Assembly (NCBI GenBank): GCA_947387575.1
Contig: CANDOC010000008.1
Location: 62,001 to 126,000, forward strand
Reading direction: 5' to 3'
DNA length: 64,000 nucleotides
Source of the DNA: Spongorhabdus nitratireducens
GTDB taxonomy: Bacteria > Pseudomonadota > Gammaproteobacteria > Pseudomonadales > Endozoicomonadaceae
In this document: positions 25,979-35,003 of the stretch, piece after piece
How positions within the stretch are numbered: the stretch's first letter is position 1
Layout of the letters: every line of letters starts with the position of its first letter
Position numbers and translations under genes: made by a program
Notes under the pieces: generated by a model
Told to the model about the DNA's origin: nothing
Seen by the model: the letters and a program-made list of their open reading frames with translations, nothing else
Databases searched by the model: none

Positions 25979-27472
25979 TTAATGGCTGCCTGTCGTCGAG
26001 CTATCAAGCTGCTGCGACAGACAGCCAACAGCCCCCAGCCAGAGCAGTGCTGCAACCAGAAATATGCCTCCCAGCCAGAACATTGCCAGCGAGAGTGAAC
26101 CCATAGCAACAATCAATCCCTGTTGCATAAAGGCGCTACCTGACTTACCCAGCCGGCTTACCAGTAGTTCAATAGCCGCTTTGCCTTTATATTTTTCTTC
26201 ACTGGTTAATGGCACAAAAACCATTTCCTTGGTGGCATCAAACAGGGTGTATTTTGCTGACTTGCTTAGAACATTATTTGCCAGACCAAGATAAACCGCC
26301 ATGGATAACAGCTCATAAGACAAAAACCCTGTAGTCTGATGCAAGTGGCGGTTGTAAATGACTGCAATAAAGAAAGGAATTGCCGTGATAGCCATCAGGA
26401 GCGGAGTTGCCAAAGCCGCACGTTTCCAGCCTTTTCTTAACAATCGCTGCAGTACAAAACCACAGAGCAGGCAACCCAAACCATTCAGAAAAGTCAGTTG
26501 TCCCATAAAACCGGCATACTCCAGTTCGGTGCTATAAAACTGAACAACCTGACTTTTCCACGCCACTTCGACCATATTGATGCAAATACAGTAAAACAGC
26601 ATGATCAGAGCAATAAAACCAAGACTGGATGACTGCATCAGAAACCGGATACTTTCAAACAAGGGCAAGTTGGTAACATGGGCAGGTTGATTTATTTTTC
26701 CCTTCCCTCTTTTTACTCTCTTTGCCCCCTTTACTTTATCTACCTGTCGCCAGCGTTTTGTACAGCTAAGATACAACAGCAGAATGAGTAACCCATTCAA
26801 CAGAAAAATAAAAGTCAGCTGATCCATACTCCTCTGCCAGCCAATTGCTGCTCCCATTTCCCGGTTAGAGGATATACACACAATAACCAGTGGCCCGGCA
26901 ATAATTGATGCTGAATTCCCCAGCATTGCAATCAAGGGATAGGATTTCAATGCGCTGGTTGAGCTGTGTAAATCATTAACCGTCGTCCAGAACAACAAAG
27001 CAATAACACCGGACCCCCATAATTCTGCCAGTGCAAAAAATAAGACCAGTGGCCAGTGATAAACCAGCTCAACAACAATATGCAGTTGTTCGGGTAACAA
27101 CCTTGCAAGCCAGTCACAAAAACTCACCGGGGTCAGCTGATCAATAGCAGGATAAATTCCCCAGGAAAAAAACAGCATCCAAAGCAGAAAAGGCGTTATT
27201 GAAATAATAAAAAGCCGGGTACGACACAAATGATTCGCCAGCCAGCTATACCCCAATAGAAATAAGAAAGCACAAGGAACAACAACCCAGAACTTAACAA
27301 AAGGAATCGCCTCAGCCCCAACCCGGGTAACCAGTAGTGACTCTTTCAGATTCCGCATGATGTCGAAATTAATAATGGTAAAAAACAACATCAGAGCCAA
27401 TTTCAGGGTTAAAGCATGAACCTCCATTACTTTTTGAATACGACCATACACAGACCCCCACTGTTTTATCAT
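25979..27472 (-). CDS. NTT/Npt-family nucleotide transporter (ADP/ATP translocase-like)
   Basis: About 497 residues with 11-12 predicted membrane helices. It carries the signature sequences of the Chlamydia/Rickettsia/plastid NTT family: IMRNLKESLLVTRVGAEAIP (about 37-56), LAELWGSGVIALLFW (about 145-160), NMVEVAWKSQ (about 298-307), and LFDATKEMVFVPLT with YKGKAAIELLVSRLGKSG (about 405-445). These include the Lys/Glu positions needed for transport in studied members. The family imports host ATP by ADP exchange or takes up nucleotides by proton symport. ATG at 27472 has a GGAG site eight bases upstream; a TTG at 27493 opens the frame. It follows the JAMM-like gene by 32 bases. Which nucleotide is carried cannot be told. 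Confidence 0.9.
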   Translation of the reverse strand: MIKQWGSVYGRIQKVMEVHALTLKLALMLFFTIINFDIMRNLKESLLVTRVGAEAIPFVKFWVVVPCAFLFLLGYSWLANHLCRTRLFIISITPFLLWMLFFSWGIYPAIDQLTPVSFCDWLARLLPEQLHIVVELVYHWPLVLFFALAELWGSGVIALLFWTTVNDLHSSTSALKSYPLIAMLGNSASIIAGPLVIVCISSNREMGAAIGWQRSMDQLTFIFLLNGLLILLLYLSCTKRWRQVDKVKGAKRVKRGKGKINQPAHVTNLPLFESIRFLMQSSSLGFIALIMLFYCICINMVEVAWKSQVVQFYSTELEYAGFMGQLTFLNGLGCLLCGFVLQRLLRKGWKRAALATPLLMAITAIPFFIAVIYNRHLHQTTGFLSYELLSMAVYLGLANNVLSKSAKYTLFDATKEMVFVPLTSEEKYKGKAAIELLVSRLGKSGSAFMQQGLIVAMGSLSLAMFWLGGIFLVAALLWLGAVGCLSQQLDSSTTGSH

Positions 27473-27504
27473 GGCTGTCACTCCAGAATACAATTGGTAT
27501 TATT

Positions 27505-28284
27505 TCAGCTGCTATAGACCGGATCAGAACCCAGAGTCAGCGTCATTTCTCCCGTGTCGGAAGAAGGAAACTGGCCGCTGTAAAATTCAAAATGCAGCCG
27601 ATTGGCCATCATTAGTCCCTTGCTGAGGGTTACCCCCTGAATCACAGTACCCATTTCAGGTGCCCGCAGCAGAAAATCGTCAAGTTTTTGTCGTGCTTTT
27701 TGTTCCATTCCACACTGCCGGAGCAGATCAACGGTATGAATCAACCCCTCATATCCGGCTCTGGATGCATAGCCAAACTGTTGAAAGTAACTGTCCAGAT
27801 GGCTGTTCAGACTTGAAACTTCAGCCGGCGGTTCATCAGGAACAGGCTGCGTGACATCGCGGATCACAATCAGATAAATCTTGTCACAGGACACAACCAC
27901 ACCAAGATGAGCAGCTTTGTGCTGAATGCGGGAAAAACGCCAGGCCAACTGAATATCGCCATAAGAGTGCGGCACACTGGAGAAGCCGGCTATTCGGGAT
28001 GGATGAACATGAGCCGTACCAATATGATCCGGCTGTGAAACAGGCTCATCATTAAAAGCAACAAAACAGGTGCTGCCCCTGATAAGAGATCCGCAGCTGA
28101 TTTTTGCCTGTCTGCCGGCAGAAGGCAGAAACAGATGGCAACCATACTCCCTGGACTCTTGTTCTGACGTTTCTTTCAAAGCCTGCATAGCTGCTACGAA
28201 ATCGGCTGTCAGTTTAAGCATAAAGGGAGACGGAGCTTGTGCATTGGACTGGCAGCAATATGCGACATACTCATCCAACAACAT
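27505..28284 (-). CDS. Putative JAMM/Prok-JAB-like metalloprotease domain protein
   Basis: A 259-residue cytoplasmic protein without a firm family match. The first 130 residues resemble a JAB/MPN domain: Glu in ESREYGCHLFLP (about 45), then PDHIGTAHVHPSRIAGF giving H-x-H at about 93-95, then SYGDI giving S-x-x-D at about 107-110. This is the order of a JAMM zinc site, although the spacing from H-x-H to S-x-x-D is longer than usual. A hydrophobic strand (AHLGVVVSCDKIYLIVIRDV) follows. The C-terminal half is unrecognised. It lies 32 bases upstream of the nucleotide transporter gene and probably shares its transcript. Confidence 0.6.
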   Translation of the reverse strand: MLLDEYVAYCCQSNAQAPSPFMLKLTADFVAAMQALKETSEQESREYGCHLFLPSAGRQAKISCGSLIRGSTCFVAFNDEPVSQPDHIGTAHVHPSRIAGFSSVPHSYGDIQLAWRFSRIQHKAAHLGVVVSCDKIYLIVIRDVTQPVPDEPPAEVSSLNSHLDSYFQQFGYASRAGYEGLIHTVDLLRQCGMEQKARQKLDDFLLRAPEMGTVIQGVTLSKGLMMANRLHFEFYSGQFPSSDTGEMTLTLGSDPVYSS

Positions 28285-28363
28285 TCTTTTCAGCCCCGCT
28301 ACCAGATAAACGACGCACCCTTATGCAGACTAGTTCAGCCTGCCTGCGAGGACAGGGTGATCA

Positions 28364-28372
28364 TGATATAAT
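28364..28372 (+). promoter_or_regulatory. Extended -10 promoter upstream of putP
   Basis: TGATATAAT at 28364-28372 matches TGn plus a perfect -10 hexamer TATAAT. The -35 region is weak, as is usual with extended -10 promoters. Transcription would start near 28379, giving about 90 bases of leader before the putP ATG at 28472. Confidence 0.6.
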
Positions 28373-28471
28373 TTCCGCCGCACGGATCTGACGCTACGTT
28401 TTATAAATATAAAAGCGGGCTCAATTCCAACAATAAAAAATCCACCAGACAGTTGTTGCAGGGGGAACTGC

Positions 28472-29962
28472 ATGGAGTCTACCTTCGCCATAACGGCGAC
28501 GTTTGTTGCTTATCTGTTATTAATGCTTTTTATCGGGTTTATTGCCTGGAAAAAGACGTCCGGTTCATCCGATTACTTTCTTGGTGGGCGCTCATTGGGT
28601 CCCTGGCCAGCAGCATTAAGTGCCGGAGCATCGGATATGAGTGGCTGGTTGCTACTGGGTCTGCCCGGTTATGCCTTTGCTTCAGGCTTCGAGGCTTTCT
28701 GGTTGGCCGGAGGTTTGCTGGCAGGTACCTGGCTGAACTGGCTGTATGTTGCTAAACGTCTGCGGAATTATACCATCGCAGCCGACAACGCTCTCACACT
28801 GCCCGCCTTCTTCACCAACCGTTTCAAGAGTGAATCGAAGTCACTGCAAGTTGTTTCTGCAGTTTTCATTCTGCTGTTCTTCCTGTTCTATACCAGTTCA
28901 GGTCTGGTTGCCGGCGGCAAGCTGTTTGAAACCGTATTTGAGCTTGATTACAAGATCGCGGTTGTTACCGGTGCCGGCTGTATCATTGCCTACACCCTGT
29001 TCGGCGGTTTCCTTGCCGTATCCTGGACTGACCTGGTACAAGGCCTGCTGATGGCAGCTGCGCTGGTGATTGTTCCCATCATGGCCATGCAGATTATGGA
29101 CACCGGTCTGTTTGAAATGATGGGGCAGATGGAGAAGTTCAATGCTTCCCTGTTAAATCCATTTACTGATGCCAACGGTAAAGCACTGGGATGGATTTCC
29201 GTACTGTCGCTGCTGGGCTGGGGTCTGGGTTACTTTGGTCAGCCACATATTCTGGCGCGTTTTGCTGCAGTCAGAAGCAGTGAAGATATTTCGACTGCCC
29301 GTCGCATTGCAGTAACCTGGTCCGGCCTGTCCATGCTCGGCGCCATGCTGGTTGGTTTTGTTGGCCTGCTGTACGTGAACGCTCATATGGGCGGAGAACT
29401 GGGCGATGGCGAAACCATCTTCATGATCCTGGTTAATACCCTGTTCCATCCTGTTGTCGCCGGTATTCTGCTGGCAGCTATTCTGGCTGCGGTTATGAGT
29501 ACAGCTGACTCCCAGCTGCTGGTTTCCTCTTCAGCCCTGGCGGAAGATGTATACCGTGCGGTGGTGAACAAGGATGCTACTCCCGAGCAGGTTATGAAAG
29601 TCGGCCGTTTTGCCGTCATCGGCATCGCTCTGGTTGCTCTCATGCTGGCAATGAACCCCGACAGCTCCGTGCTGGGTCTGGTTTCCTACGCCTGGGCCGG
29701 CTTCGGTGCCGCCTTTGGTCCGGCTCTGGTACTGAGCCTGTTCTGGAGCCGCATGAACTATGCCGGTGCGCTGGCAGGCATTATCACCGGTGGTGTGACT
29801 GTTGTTGTCTGGAAACAACTGCAAGGTGGCTGGTTCGATCTGTATGAAATTATTCCGGGCATTATTCTGGCCACCATTGCCGTTATCGTGGCAAGTCTGG
29901 TGACTCAGGAGCCTGATGATGAAGTCGTACAGATTTTTGATCAGGTAGCGGCCGAGTCCTGA
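28472..29962 (+). CDS. putP: Sodium/proline symporter PutP
   Basis: A 496-residue SSS-family transporter with about 13 membrane helices. Conserved PutP stretches are DYFLGGRSLGPWPAALSAGASDMSGW split over residues 33-58, PGYAFASGFEAFWLAGG, and the Na+-site region with STADSQLLVSSSALAEDVYR (about 342-361). It imports proline with sodium and pairs with putA 700 bases downstream of its end on the opposite strand. A GGGGGAACTG-type purine stretch precedes the ATG. Confidence 0.95.
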   Translation: MESTFAITATFVAYLLLMLFIGFIAWKKTSGSSDYFLGGRSLGPWPAALSAGASDMSGWLLLGLPGYAFASGFEAFWLAGGLLAGTWLNWLYVAKRLRNYTIAADNALTLPAFFTNRFKSESKSLQVVSAVFILLFFLFYTSSGLVAGGKLFETVFELDYKIAVVTGAGCIIAYTLFGGFLAVSWTDLVQGLLMAAALVIVPIMAMQIMDTGLFEMMGQMEKFNASLLNPFTDANGKALGWISVLSLLGWGLGYFGQPHILARFAAVRSSEDISTARRIAVTWSGLSMLGAMLVGFVGLLYVNAHMGGELGDGETIFMILVNTLFHPVVAGILLAAILAAVMSTADSQLLVSSSALAEDVYRAVVNKDATPEQVMKVGRFAVIGIALVALMLAMNPDSSVLGLVSYAWAGFGAAFGPALVLSLFWSRMNYAGALAGIITGGVTVVVWKQLQGGWFDLYEIIPGIILATIAVIVASLVTQEPDDEVVQIFDQVAAES

Positions 29963-30006
29963 TAACAAGTCCTTAAAACAAGGACTAATCAAACGTCCTG
30001 ATAAAC

Positions 30007-30040
30007 AGGCAGGTTATCTCTTACAAAGAATAACCTGCCT
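30007..30040 (+). terminator. Hairpin after putP
   Basis: AGGCAGGTTAT (30007-30017) and ATAACCTGCCT (30030-30040) form a perfect 11-bp stem with a 12-base loop, 45 bases after the putP stop and 22 bases before the next gene. A smaller stem (AGTCCTT/AAGGACT, 29968-29986) precedes it. There is no T-tract, so termination may be partial. Confidence 0.5.
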
Positions 30041-30062
30041 TCACTCAAGAGGGCTGATCATA

Positions 30063-30632
30063 ATGACTCTTTTCCGACTGTTAAGTATTTTACTGTTTAC
30101 CATTCTCAGCGGGTGTGCGTCCCAGAATGTCGATTGGGATTATGATCCTGCCCACACTTTATCAAGCCTGAAGACCTATACCTGGCTCAACACCAGCCAG
30201 AACAAACTTGGTTATGACAGTGAAGGTCTTACCCGACAGCGCATTCGCACAGCAGTCGATCGAGAGCTGGCAGCAAAAGGTTTCCAACGGATAAAACTGG
30301 ATGCAGGAGAAAGCCCTGCTGGAAAAGTTGATTTTCTGATCAACGACCGCACCGAAGTAAAAGTGCGACAGCAACAGGAAGTCACCAAACTCTACGGCGG
30401 TTATGGCTACTACCCCTGGATAACCGGGTTTGGAGTGGAAGCAACAACTCGTCAGTATGAACAGGGCACACTGATCATTGATGTGGTCGATCCACAAACC
30501 AGAACACTGATCTGGACCGGGCATTCATGGTCTAAATTATCCCGAAAAACTACACCTGAAAAACGAATTGCAAAGATTAATCAGGCAATCACTCTGATTC
30601 TTTCAGGATTCCCTCTGCCTCAGCAGCATTAA
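30063..30632 (+). CDS. DUF4136 lipoprotein
   Basis: A 189-residue protein with a lipoprotein signal (LLFTILSGCASQ; Ala at +2, so outer membrane by the usual rule). The mature part has the DUF4136 look: WDYDPAHTLSSLKTYTWL near the start, VDFLINDRTEVKVRQQQ in the middle and GTLIIDVVDPQTRTLIWTG near the end. The function of the family is unknown. It follows putP by 100 bases and ends at a strong shared terminator. Confidence 0.85.
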   Translation: MTLFRLLSILLFTILSGCASQNVDWDYDPAHTLSSLKTYTWLNTSQNKLGYDSEGLTRQRIRTAVDRELAAKGFQRIKLDAGESPAGKVDFLINDRTEVKVRQQQEVTKLYGGYGYYPWITGFGVEATTRQYEQGTLIIDVVDPQTRTLIWTGHSWSKLSRKTTPEKRIAKINQAITLILSGFPLPQQH

Positions 30633-30657
30633 ATGAGCTGAGTAAGGCAAATACCAG

Positions 30658-30681
30658 AGAGGGAGCACTCAGGCTCCCTCT
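30658..30681. terminator. Bidirectional terminator between the DUF4136 gene and putA
   Basis: AGAGGGAGC (30658-30666) and GCTCCCTCT (30673-30681) form a perfect 9-bp GC-rich stem with a 6-base loop between two convergent genes (stops at 30632 and 30699). An A/T-rich flank lies on the plus-strand side. Confidence 0.8.
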
Positions 30682-30698
30682 AAATTCAACACTGATGC

Positions 30699-33600
30699 TT
30701 AGTTGTCATTTCCAAGTGACAAGAGTGTCGCATTACCACCGACTGCTGTCGTGTTCACGGTTCGGGTCCGTTCTGTCGCAAAACGGTACAGGTAGTGTGG
30801 ACCACCCGCTTTTGGTCCGGTACCGGACAGCCCTTGCCCACCGAATGGCTGAACACCAACAACAGCACCAATCTGGTTGCGATTGATATAGACATTGCCG
30901 ACTCTTACACCGGATGCAATTTGCTCCGCTGTCGCTTCGTTACGGGTATGAACCCCCAATGTCAGACCAAAGCCGGTGTTATTGATAGAAGTGATCACCT
31001 GATCCAGCTCTGAAGCCTGATAACGAACAACATGAAGAATCGGGCCAAAGTGCTCTTTCTTCAGCTGTTCAATGCTGTCAATTTCAAACGCTACCGGAGC
31101 GACAAAGCAACCATGGGAGCACGCTTCAGAGAGCTCGGTCTGGGCCAGGAATTTGGCTTCCTGGTGCAGGTGGGCAATATGCTGTTCCAGTCCTGCGCGA
31201 GCCTCTTCATCAATAACCGGGCCGACATCAGTTGCATGCAGATAAGGCAAGCCAACTTGCAGTTCAGCCATGGCACCTTTCAGCAGCTCAGTGATTCGGT
31301 CAGCGACATCAGTCTGAACAAACAATACCCGCAATGCTGAACAGCGCTGACCAGCACTGGCAAAAGCAGATTGCACCACATCACGCACCACCTGCTCCGG
31401 CAGCGCAGTGGAGTCCACAAGCATGGCATTCTGACCACCGGTTTCGGCAATCAGCGGCGCAATAGCACCTTCACGTGCAGCCAGAGTACGATTAATCAGT
31501 TTGGCTGTTTCTGTTGAACCGGTAAAAGCAACGCCGGCAATGCGTTCATCAGATACCAGACGATGACCAACAGTGACGCCATCACCCGGCAACAGCTGGA
31601 CGACATCTGCCGGAACCCCTGCTTCCAGCATCAGCTCAATAGCCAACGCAGCAATCAGGCTGGTTTGCTCAGCTGGTTTGGCAACAACGGTATTACCAGC
31701 TGCCAATGCTGCAGTCACCTGTCCCAGGAAAATCGCCAGCGGGAAGTTCCACGGACTGATGCAGGCAAATACCCCACGGCCTTCAAGCCGAAGCGTATTG
31801 GACTCACCGGTAGGTCCCGGCATGACAATTTCATCTGCAAACTTTTCCCGGGCCTGAATCGCATAGAAGCGACAGAAATCGACAGCCTCTCGAACCTCAT
31901 CAACACTGTCATGCAGAGTCTTGCCGGCTTCACGGTGACAAAGTGCAATCAGCTCGGCGCGATGTTCTTCCAGCGCGTCAGCCAGTCGCTCCAGACAGGC
32001 TGCACGCTCTGCAGCCGGGGTATCATTCCAGCGCAGGTAGGCACCGGCAGCCAGATTCACAGCTTCAGATACATCGTCTTCTGTAGACCAGCTGATCTGG
32101 CCTGTAGTTTCACTGTGGTTGTAAGGACTGTAAATAATCTGAGGCTCGGCACGCTCTCGCAGCTGGCCATTTACAATCGGGCCATAGCACCACTTTTTGT
32201 TCATAAAGGATGCCACTTCGGCATCGAATGGTTCCCGAATGGAAGCAATATCGGAATTCACACCACGGGAATTTTTGCGGGAAGCGCCAAACAAATCGCC
32301 GGGCAGAGGAATCTTGTCATTCGCCAGTGACGAACGCTGTTTCAGCACATTGACCGGATGATGCACCAGATCAGAAACCGGTGTATTGGCATCTACCAGA
32401 CGATGTACAAACGACGAGTTGGCACCATTCTCCAGCAGACGGCGAACCAGATAGGGCAGCAGATCTTTATGGCTACCAACCGGCGCATAGATACGCACAG
32501 TCTGCATATCCTGCTGTTCCAGCACCGTGTTATACAGCGCATCGCCCATACCATGCAGACGCTGGAACTCGTATTCATTATGAGATGCCATCGCCAGAAT
32601 ACTGGCAACAGTATGCGCATTGTGGCTGGCAAACTGTGGATAAATCCGGCCTTTTGCCTGTTCACTCAACAGGAACCGGGCACAGGCCAGATAGGAAACA
32701 TCTGTCGCTTCTTTGCGGGTAAATACCGGATAAGATTCGATGCCATTTTGCTGGCACAGTTTGATTTCGCTGTCCCAGTAAGCACCTTTAACCAGACGAA
32801 CCGGAATCCGGTCACCCTGTTCTTTGGAAAGAGCGGTCAACCAGCAAAGTACTGGCAATGCACGCTTGGAATATGCCTGAACAACCAGACCGAAATTGCC
32901 CCAGCCTTTGATCTCCGGGTGACGATACAGTTTTTCAAAAAGATCCAGCGAGATTTCCAGCCGGTCCGCTTCCTCTGCATCAATAGTAACGCCGACATTA
33001 CGCTGACGGGCTTCACGCAGCAGGTTGAGCACGGTTTCAAACATTTCCGACATCACGCGCTGATACTGAGCCTGCTCATAGCGCGGATGGAGTGCGGAAA
33101 GTTTAATAGAAAGCGTCGGAGCCGGAGACGAAGACTTCTCGTTGCTGTTCAACTCGCCCACAGCCTTGATCGCGGACAGGTAATCTTGACCGTATTTTTC
33201 TGCATCAGCTGCTGACAGTGCGGCTTCACCCAGCATATCAAACGAGTAGGTGTAACCTTTTTCCCGCGGCTTGCGGCCATTCTTGATAGCTTCTTCAATG
33301 GTACGTCCCAGCACAAAGTGACGCCCCATGATTTTCATCGCCTGGTTTACCGCCTGACGAATAACAGGTTCACCCATTTTGTTGACCAGGCGGTTAATCA
33401 CACCGGAAGAAGAGCCGTCTTCATTGCGGTCCATGGTGACCACTTTACCAGTCAGCATCAGGCCCCAGGTAGACGCATTCACCAGCAGTGAATCACTTTG
33501 TTTCAGGTGTCTTTGCCAGTCAGCAACACTAAGTTTATCGCGAATCAGGGCATCAGCCGTTTCAGAGTCAGGAATACGCATCAGGGCTTCAGCCAAGCAC

Positions 33601-33875
33601 ATCAGCAGAATACCTTCATGGGTGTCGAGGCTGTATTGCAGCAACAGTGCATCCACCATATGAATGGCATCGTCGCGCTGCCGAACATCTTCAATTAACC
33701 GGGTGGCACGTTCAGTTGTGTCAGCCAGTAACCCCGGAGTCGGTTCTGCAACGGCAATCAGTTCCTGCAGCAATTCAGATTCATCAACACCGTAATGCGG
33801 CGAAATCAACTGGCGCAGGGCACCAGTCCCCTGTTCGAAAAAATCAGGTCGAAAGGCCTGTGAAACCTGGAACAT
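30699..33875 (-). CDS. putA: Bifunctional proline dehydrogenase / glutamate-semialdehyde dehydrogenase PutA
   Basis: A 1058-residue enzyme that oxidises proline to glutamate in two linked steps. The FAD proline dehydrogenase barrel spans about 150-490 (RLVKGAYWDSEIK at about 357; APVGSHKDLLPYLVRRLLEN near 470). The NAD aldehyde dehydrogenase spans about 540-1030, with SPWNFPLAIFLGQ, the base Glu in LIAETGGQNAML (about 811) and the nucleophile in ASAGQRCSALRVL (about 843). The start MFQVSQAFRPDFF goes straight into the linker domain: the N-terminal ribbon-helix-helix repressor domain of E. coli PutA is missing. It therefore cannot self-regulate that way, and an AraC regulator gene sits upstream. 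Confidence 0.96.
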   Translation of the reverse strand: MFQVSQAFRPDFFEQGTGALRQLISPHYGVDESELLQELIAVAEPTPGLLADTTERATRLIEDVRQRDDAIHMVDALLLQYSLDTHEGILLMCLAEALMRIPDSETADALIRDKLSVADWQRHLKQSDSLLVNASTWGLMLTGKVVTMDRNEDGSSSGVINRLVNKMGEPVIRQAVNQAMKIMGRHFVLGRTIEEAIKNGRKPREKGYTYSFDMLGEAALSAADAEKYGQDYLSAIKAVGELNSNEKSSSPAPTLSIKLSALHPRYEQAQYQRVMSEMFETVLNLLREARQRNVGVTIDAEEADRLEISLDLFEKLYRHPEIKGWGNFGLVVQAYSKRALPVLCWLTALSKEQGDRIPVRLVKGAYWDSEIKLCQQNGIESYPVFTRKEATDVSYLACARFLLSEQAKGRIYPQFASHNAHTVASILAMASHNEYEFQRLHGMGDALYNTVLEQQDMQTVRIYAPVGSHKDLLPYLVRRLLENGANSSFVHRLVDANTPVSDLVHHPVNVLKQRSSLANDKIPLPGDLFGASRKNSRGVNSDIASIREPFDAEVASFMNKKWCYGPIVNGQLRERAEPQIIYSPYNHSETTGQISWSTEDDVSEAVNLAAGAYLRWNDTPAAERAACLERLADALEEHRAELIALCHREAGKTLHDSVDEVREAVDFCRFYAIQAREKFADEIVMPGPTGESNTLRLEGRGVFACISPWNFPLAIFLGQVTAALAAGNTVVAKPAEQTSLIAALAIELMLEAGVPADVVQLLPGDGVTVGHRLVSDERIAGVAFTGSTETAKLINRTLAAREGAIAPLIAETGGQNAMLVDSTALPEQVVRDVVQSAFASAGQRCSALRVLFVQTDVADRITELLKGAMAELQVGLPYLHATDVGPVIDEEARAGLEQHIAHLHQEAKFLAQTELSEACSHGCFVAPVAFEIDSIEQLKKEHFGPILHVVRYQASELDQVITSINNTGFGLTLGVHTRNEATAEQIASGVRVGNVYINRNQIGAVVGVQPFGGQGLSGTGPKAGGPHYLYRFATERTRTVNTTAVGGNATLLSLGNDN

Positions 33876-34047
33876 ATTCTTTTCCCCTTACGACACAGCA
33901 CGCATATTTCGCACGGTGTCCCGGCTTTTGGCCGGCACTGTTTATTCTATTGAGCCTGACTCTAATTGCTGTAGCCTCGAGTCGTCTTGCGAAAAACTCC
34001 GGACTTTTTATTCAAATCTACAGAGCAGGGGTAAAGAATAACCAAAA

Positions 34048-34821
34048 TCAGTGGATTGCGCCCTGATAGATACGCTCTGCTCCGGTGTTTTGTTTGCGGT
34101 AACTCAGCGGGGTAATACCCAGATATTTTTTCATCGCATGGCTGAGAGCGCTTTGGCTCGAAAAGCCGCAGCGATGTGCAATCTCGCTGACAGGATCGAC
34201 CGTTTCAACCAACAGCCGTCGCGCCTGATCGAGCCGCTGGGCAATAATATACTGGTGAGGTGTTTTACCTATCCGCTCCCGAAAGACTTCATGCAACCGG
34301 CTGGCACTCATACAGGACATCGCCGCCAGCTCGGAAACCGGTAATGACCGCTCCAGATTGGCCCGGATATATTCCTGCAGTAACTCCAGATCAAATACTT
34401 TCTTTTCTGATCGCAGCCTGCTTTGTCGGTCCCTGAGTGCCAGACTTCTCAGCATACTGCTGAAAAGTGCATCTTCCAGCAGACCGTCCTCAGGAAACTG
34501 CTGTAATTCGGTACTGGCTACGCTGATTAACCGGGTCAGGTTGGCATCGACCCGGAACCAGCCAGAGCGATTCAGTAACTCCTGCTCAATAGCTGATGAT
34601 CTTTCATCAATATTCAGCAACATCAGTTGATTATTGTTCTGGCCGGCAAACGCATGATGGGTCATGGCCTGTAAAATACAGCCCTGTCCCGGAGTCACTC
34701 GCCCTGACCGCCCTTCAATTTCAAAATCCGCTAGTCCCTCCAGTGCAATCACAATCTGATGATGTGAGTGACAGTGGGCATGTTCAGCTTGTGGCAGGGA
34801 AATGATCTCTATTGTTTTCAT
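34048..34821 (-). CDS. AraC-family transcriptional regulator, likely controlling put genes
   Basis: A 257-residue regulator. Residues 1-90 look like a small cupin ligand-binding domain (HAHCHSHHQIVIALEGLADF; GRSGRVTPGQGCIL). The C-terminal 100 residues are two helix-turn-helix motifs: LPVSELAAMSCMSASRLHEVF and EIAHRCGFSSQSALSHAMKK followed by GITPLSYR. It lies 172 bases upstream of putA on the same strand. Since PutA here lacks its own DNA-binding domain, this is the likely proline-responsive activator, comparable to PruR of Pseudomonas; this is inference from context. Confidence 0.88.
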   Translation of the reverse strand: MKTIEIISLPQAEHAHCHSHHQIVIALEGLADFEIEGRSGRVTPGQGCILQAMTHHAFAGQNNNQLMLLNIDERSSAIEQELLNRSGWFRVDANLTRLISVASTELQQFPEDGLLEDALFSSMLRSLALRDRQSRLRSEKKVFDLELLQEYIRANLERSLPVSELAAMSCMSASRLHEVFRERIGKTPHQYIIAQRLDQARRLLVETVDPVSEIAHRCGFSSQSALSHAMKKYLGITPLSYRKQNTGAERIYQGAIH

Positions 34822-35003
34822 TACTCGAAATGAATGCGTGTAATTTCGGGCGCGATTCTACCTTTAAAAACCACCAAATAATGCAAAAATATTTCCTTTT
34901 TGAAAGGGGCATCTTTCAGCCCTGTGCAGGAGCTCAAGTATCAATTTAAGAGGCCACAATTTACACTGTAAAAACTGAAAACAAGTACAGAGCATTGATA
35001 CTG

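Noticed and set aside
33920-33935. CCGGC/GCCGG hairpin between the AraC gene and putA as a terminator
   Set aside because: Only five base pairs in the stem and no T-tract in the direction of transcription, so the evidence is too weak.
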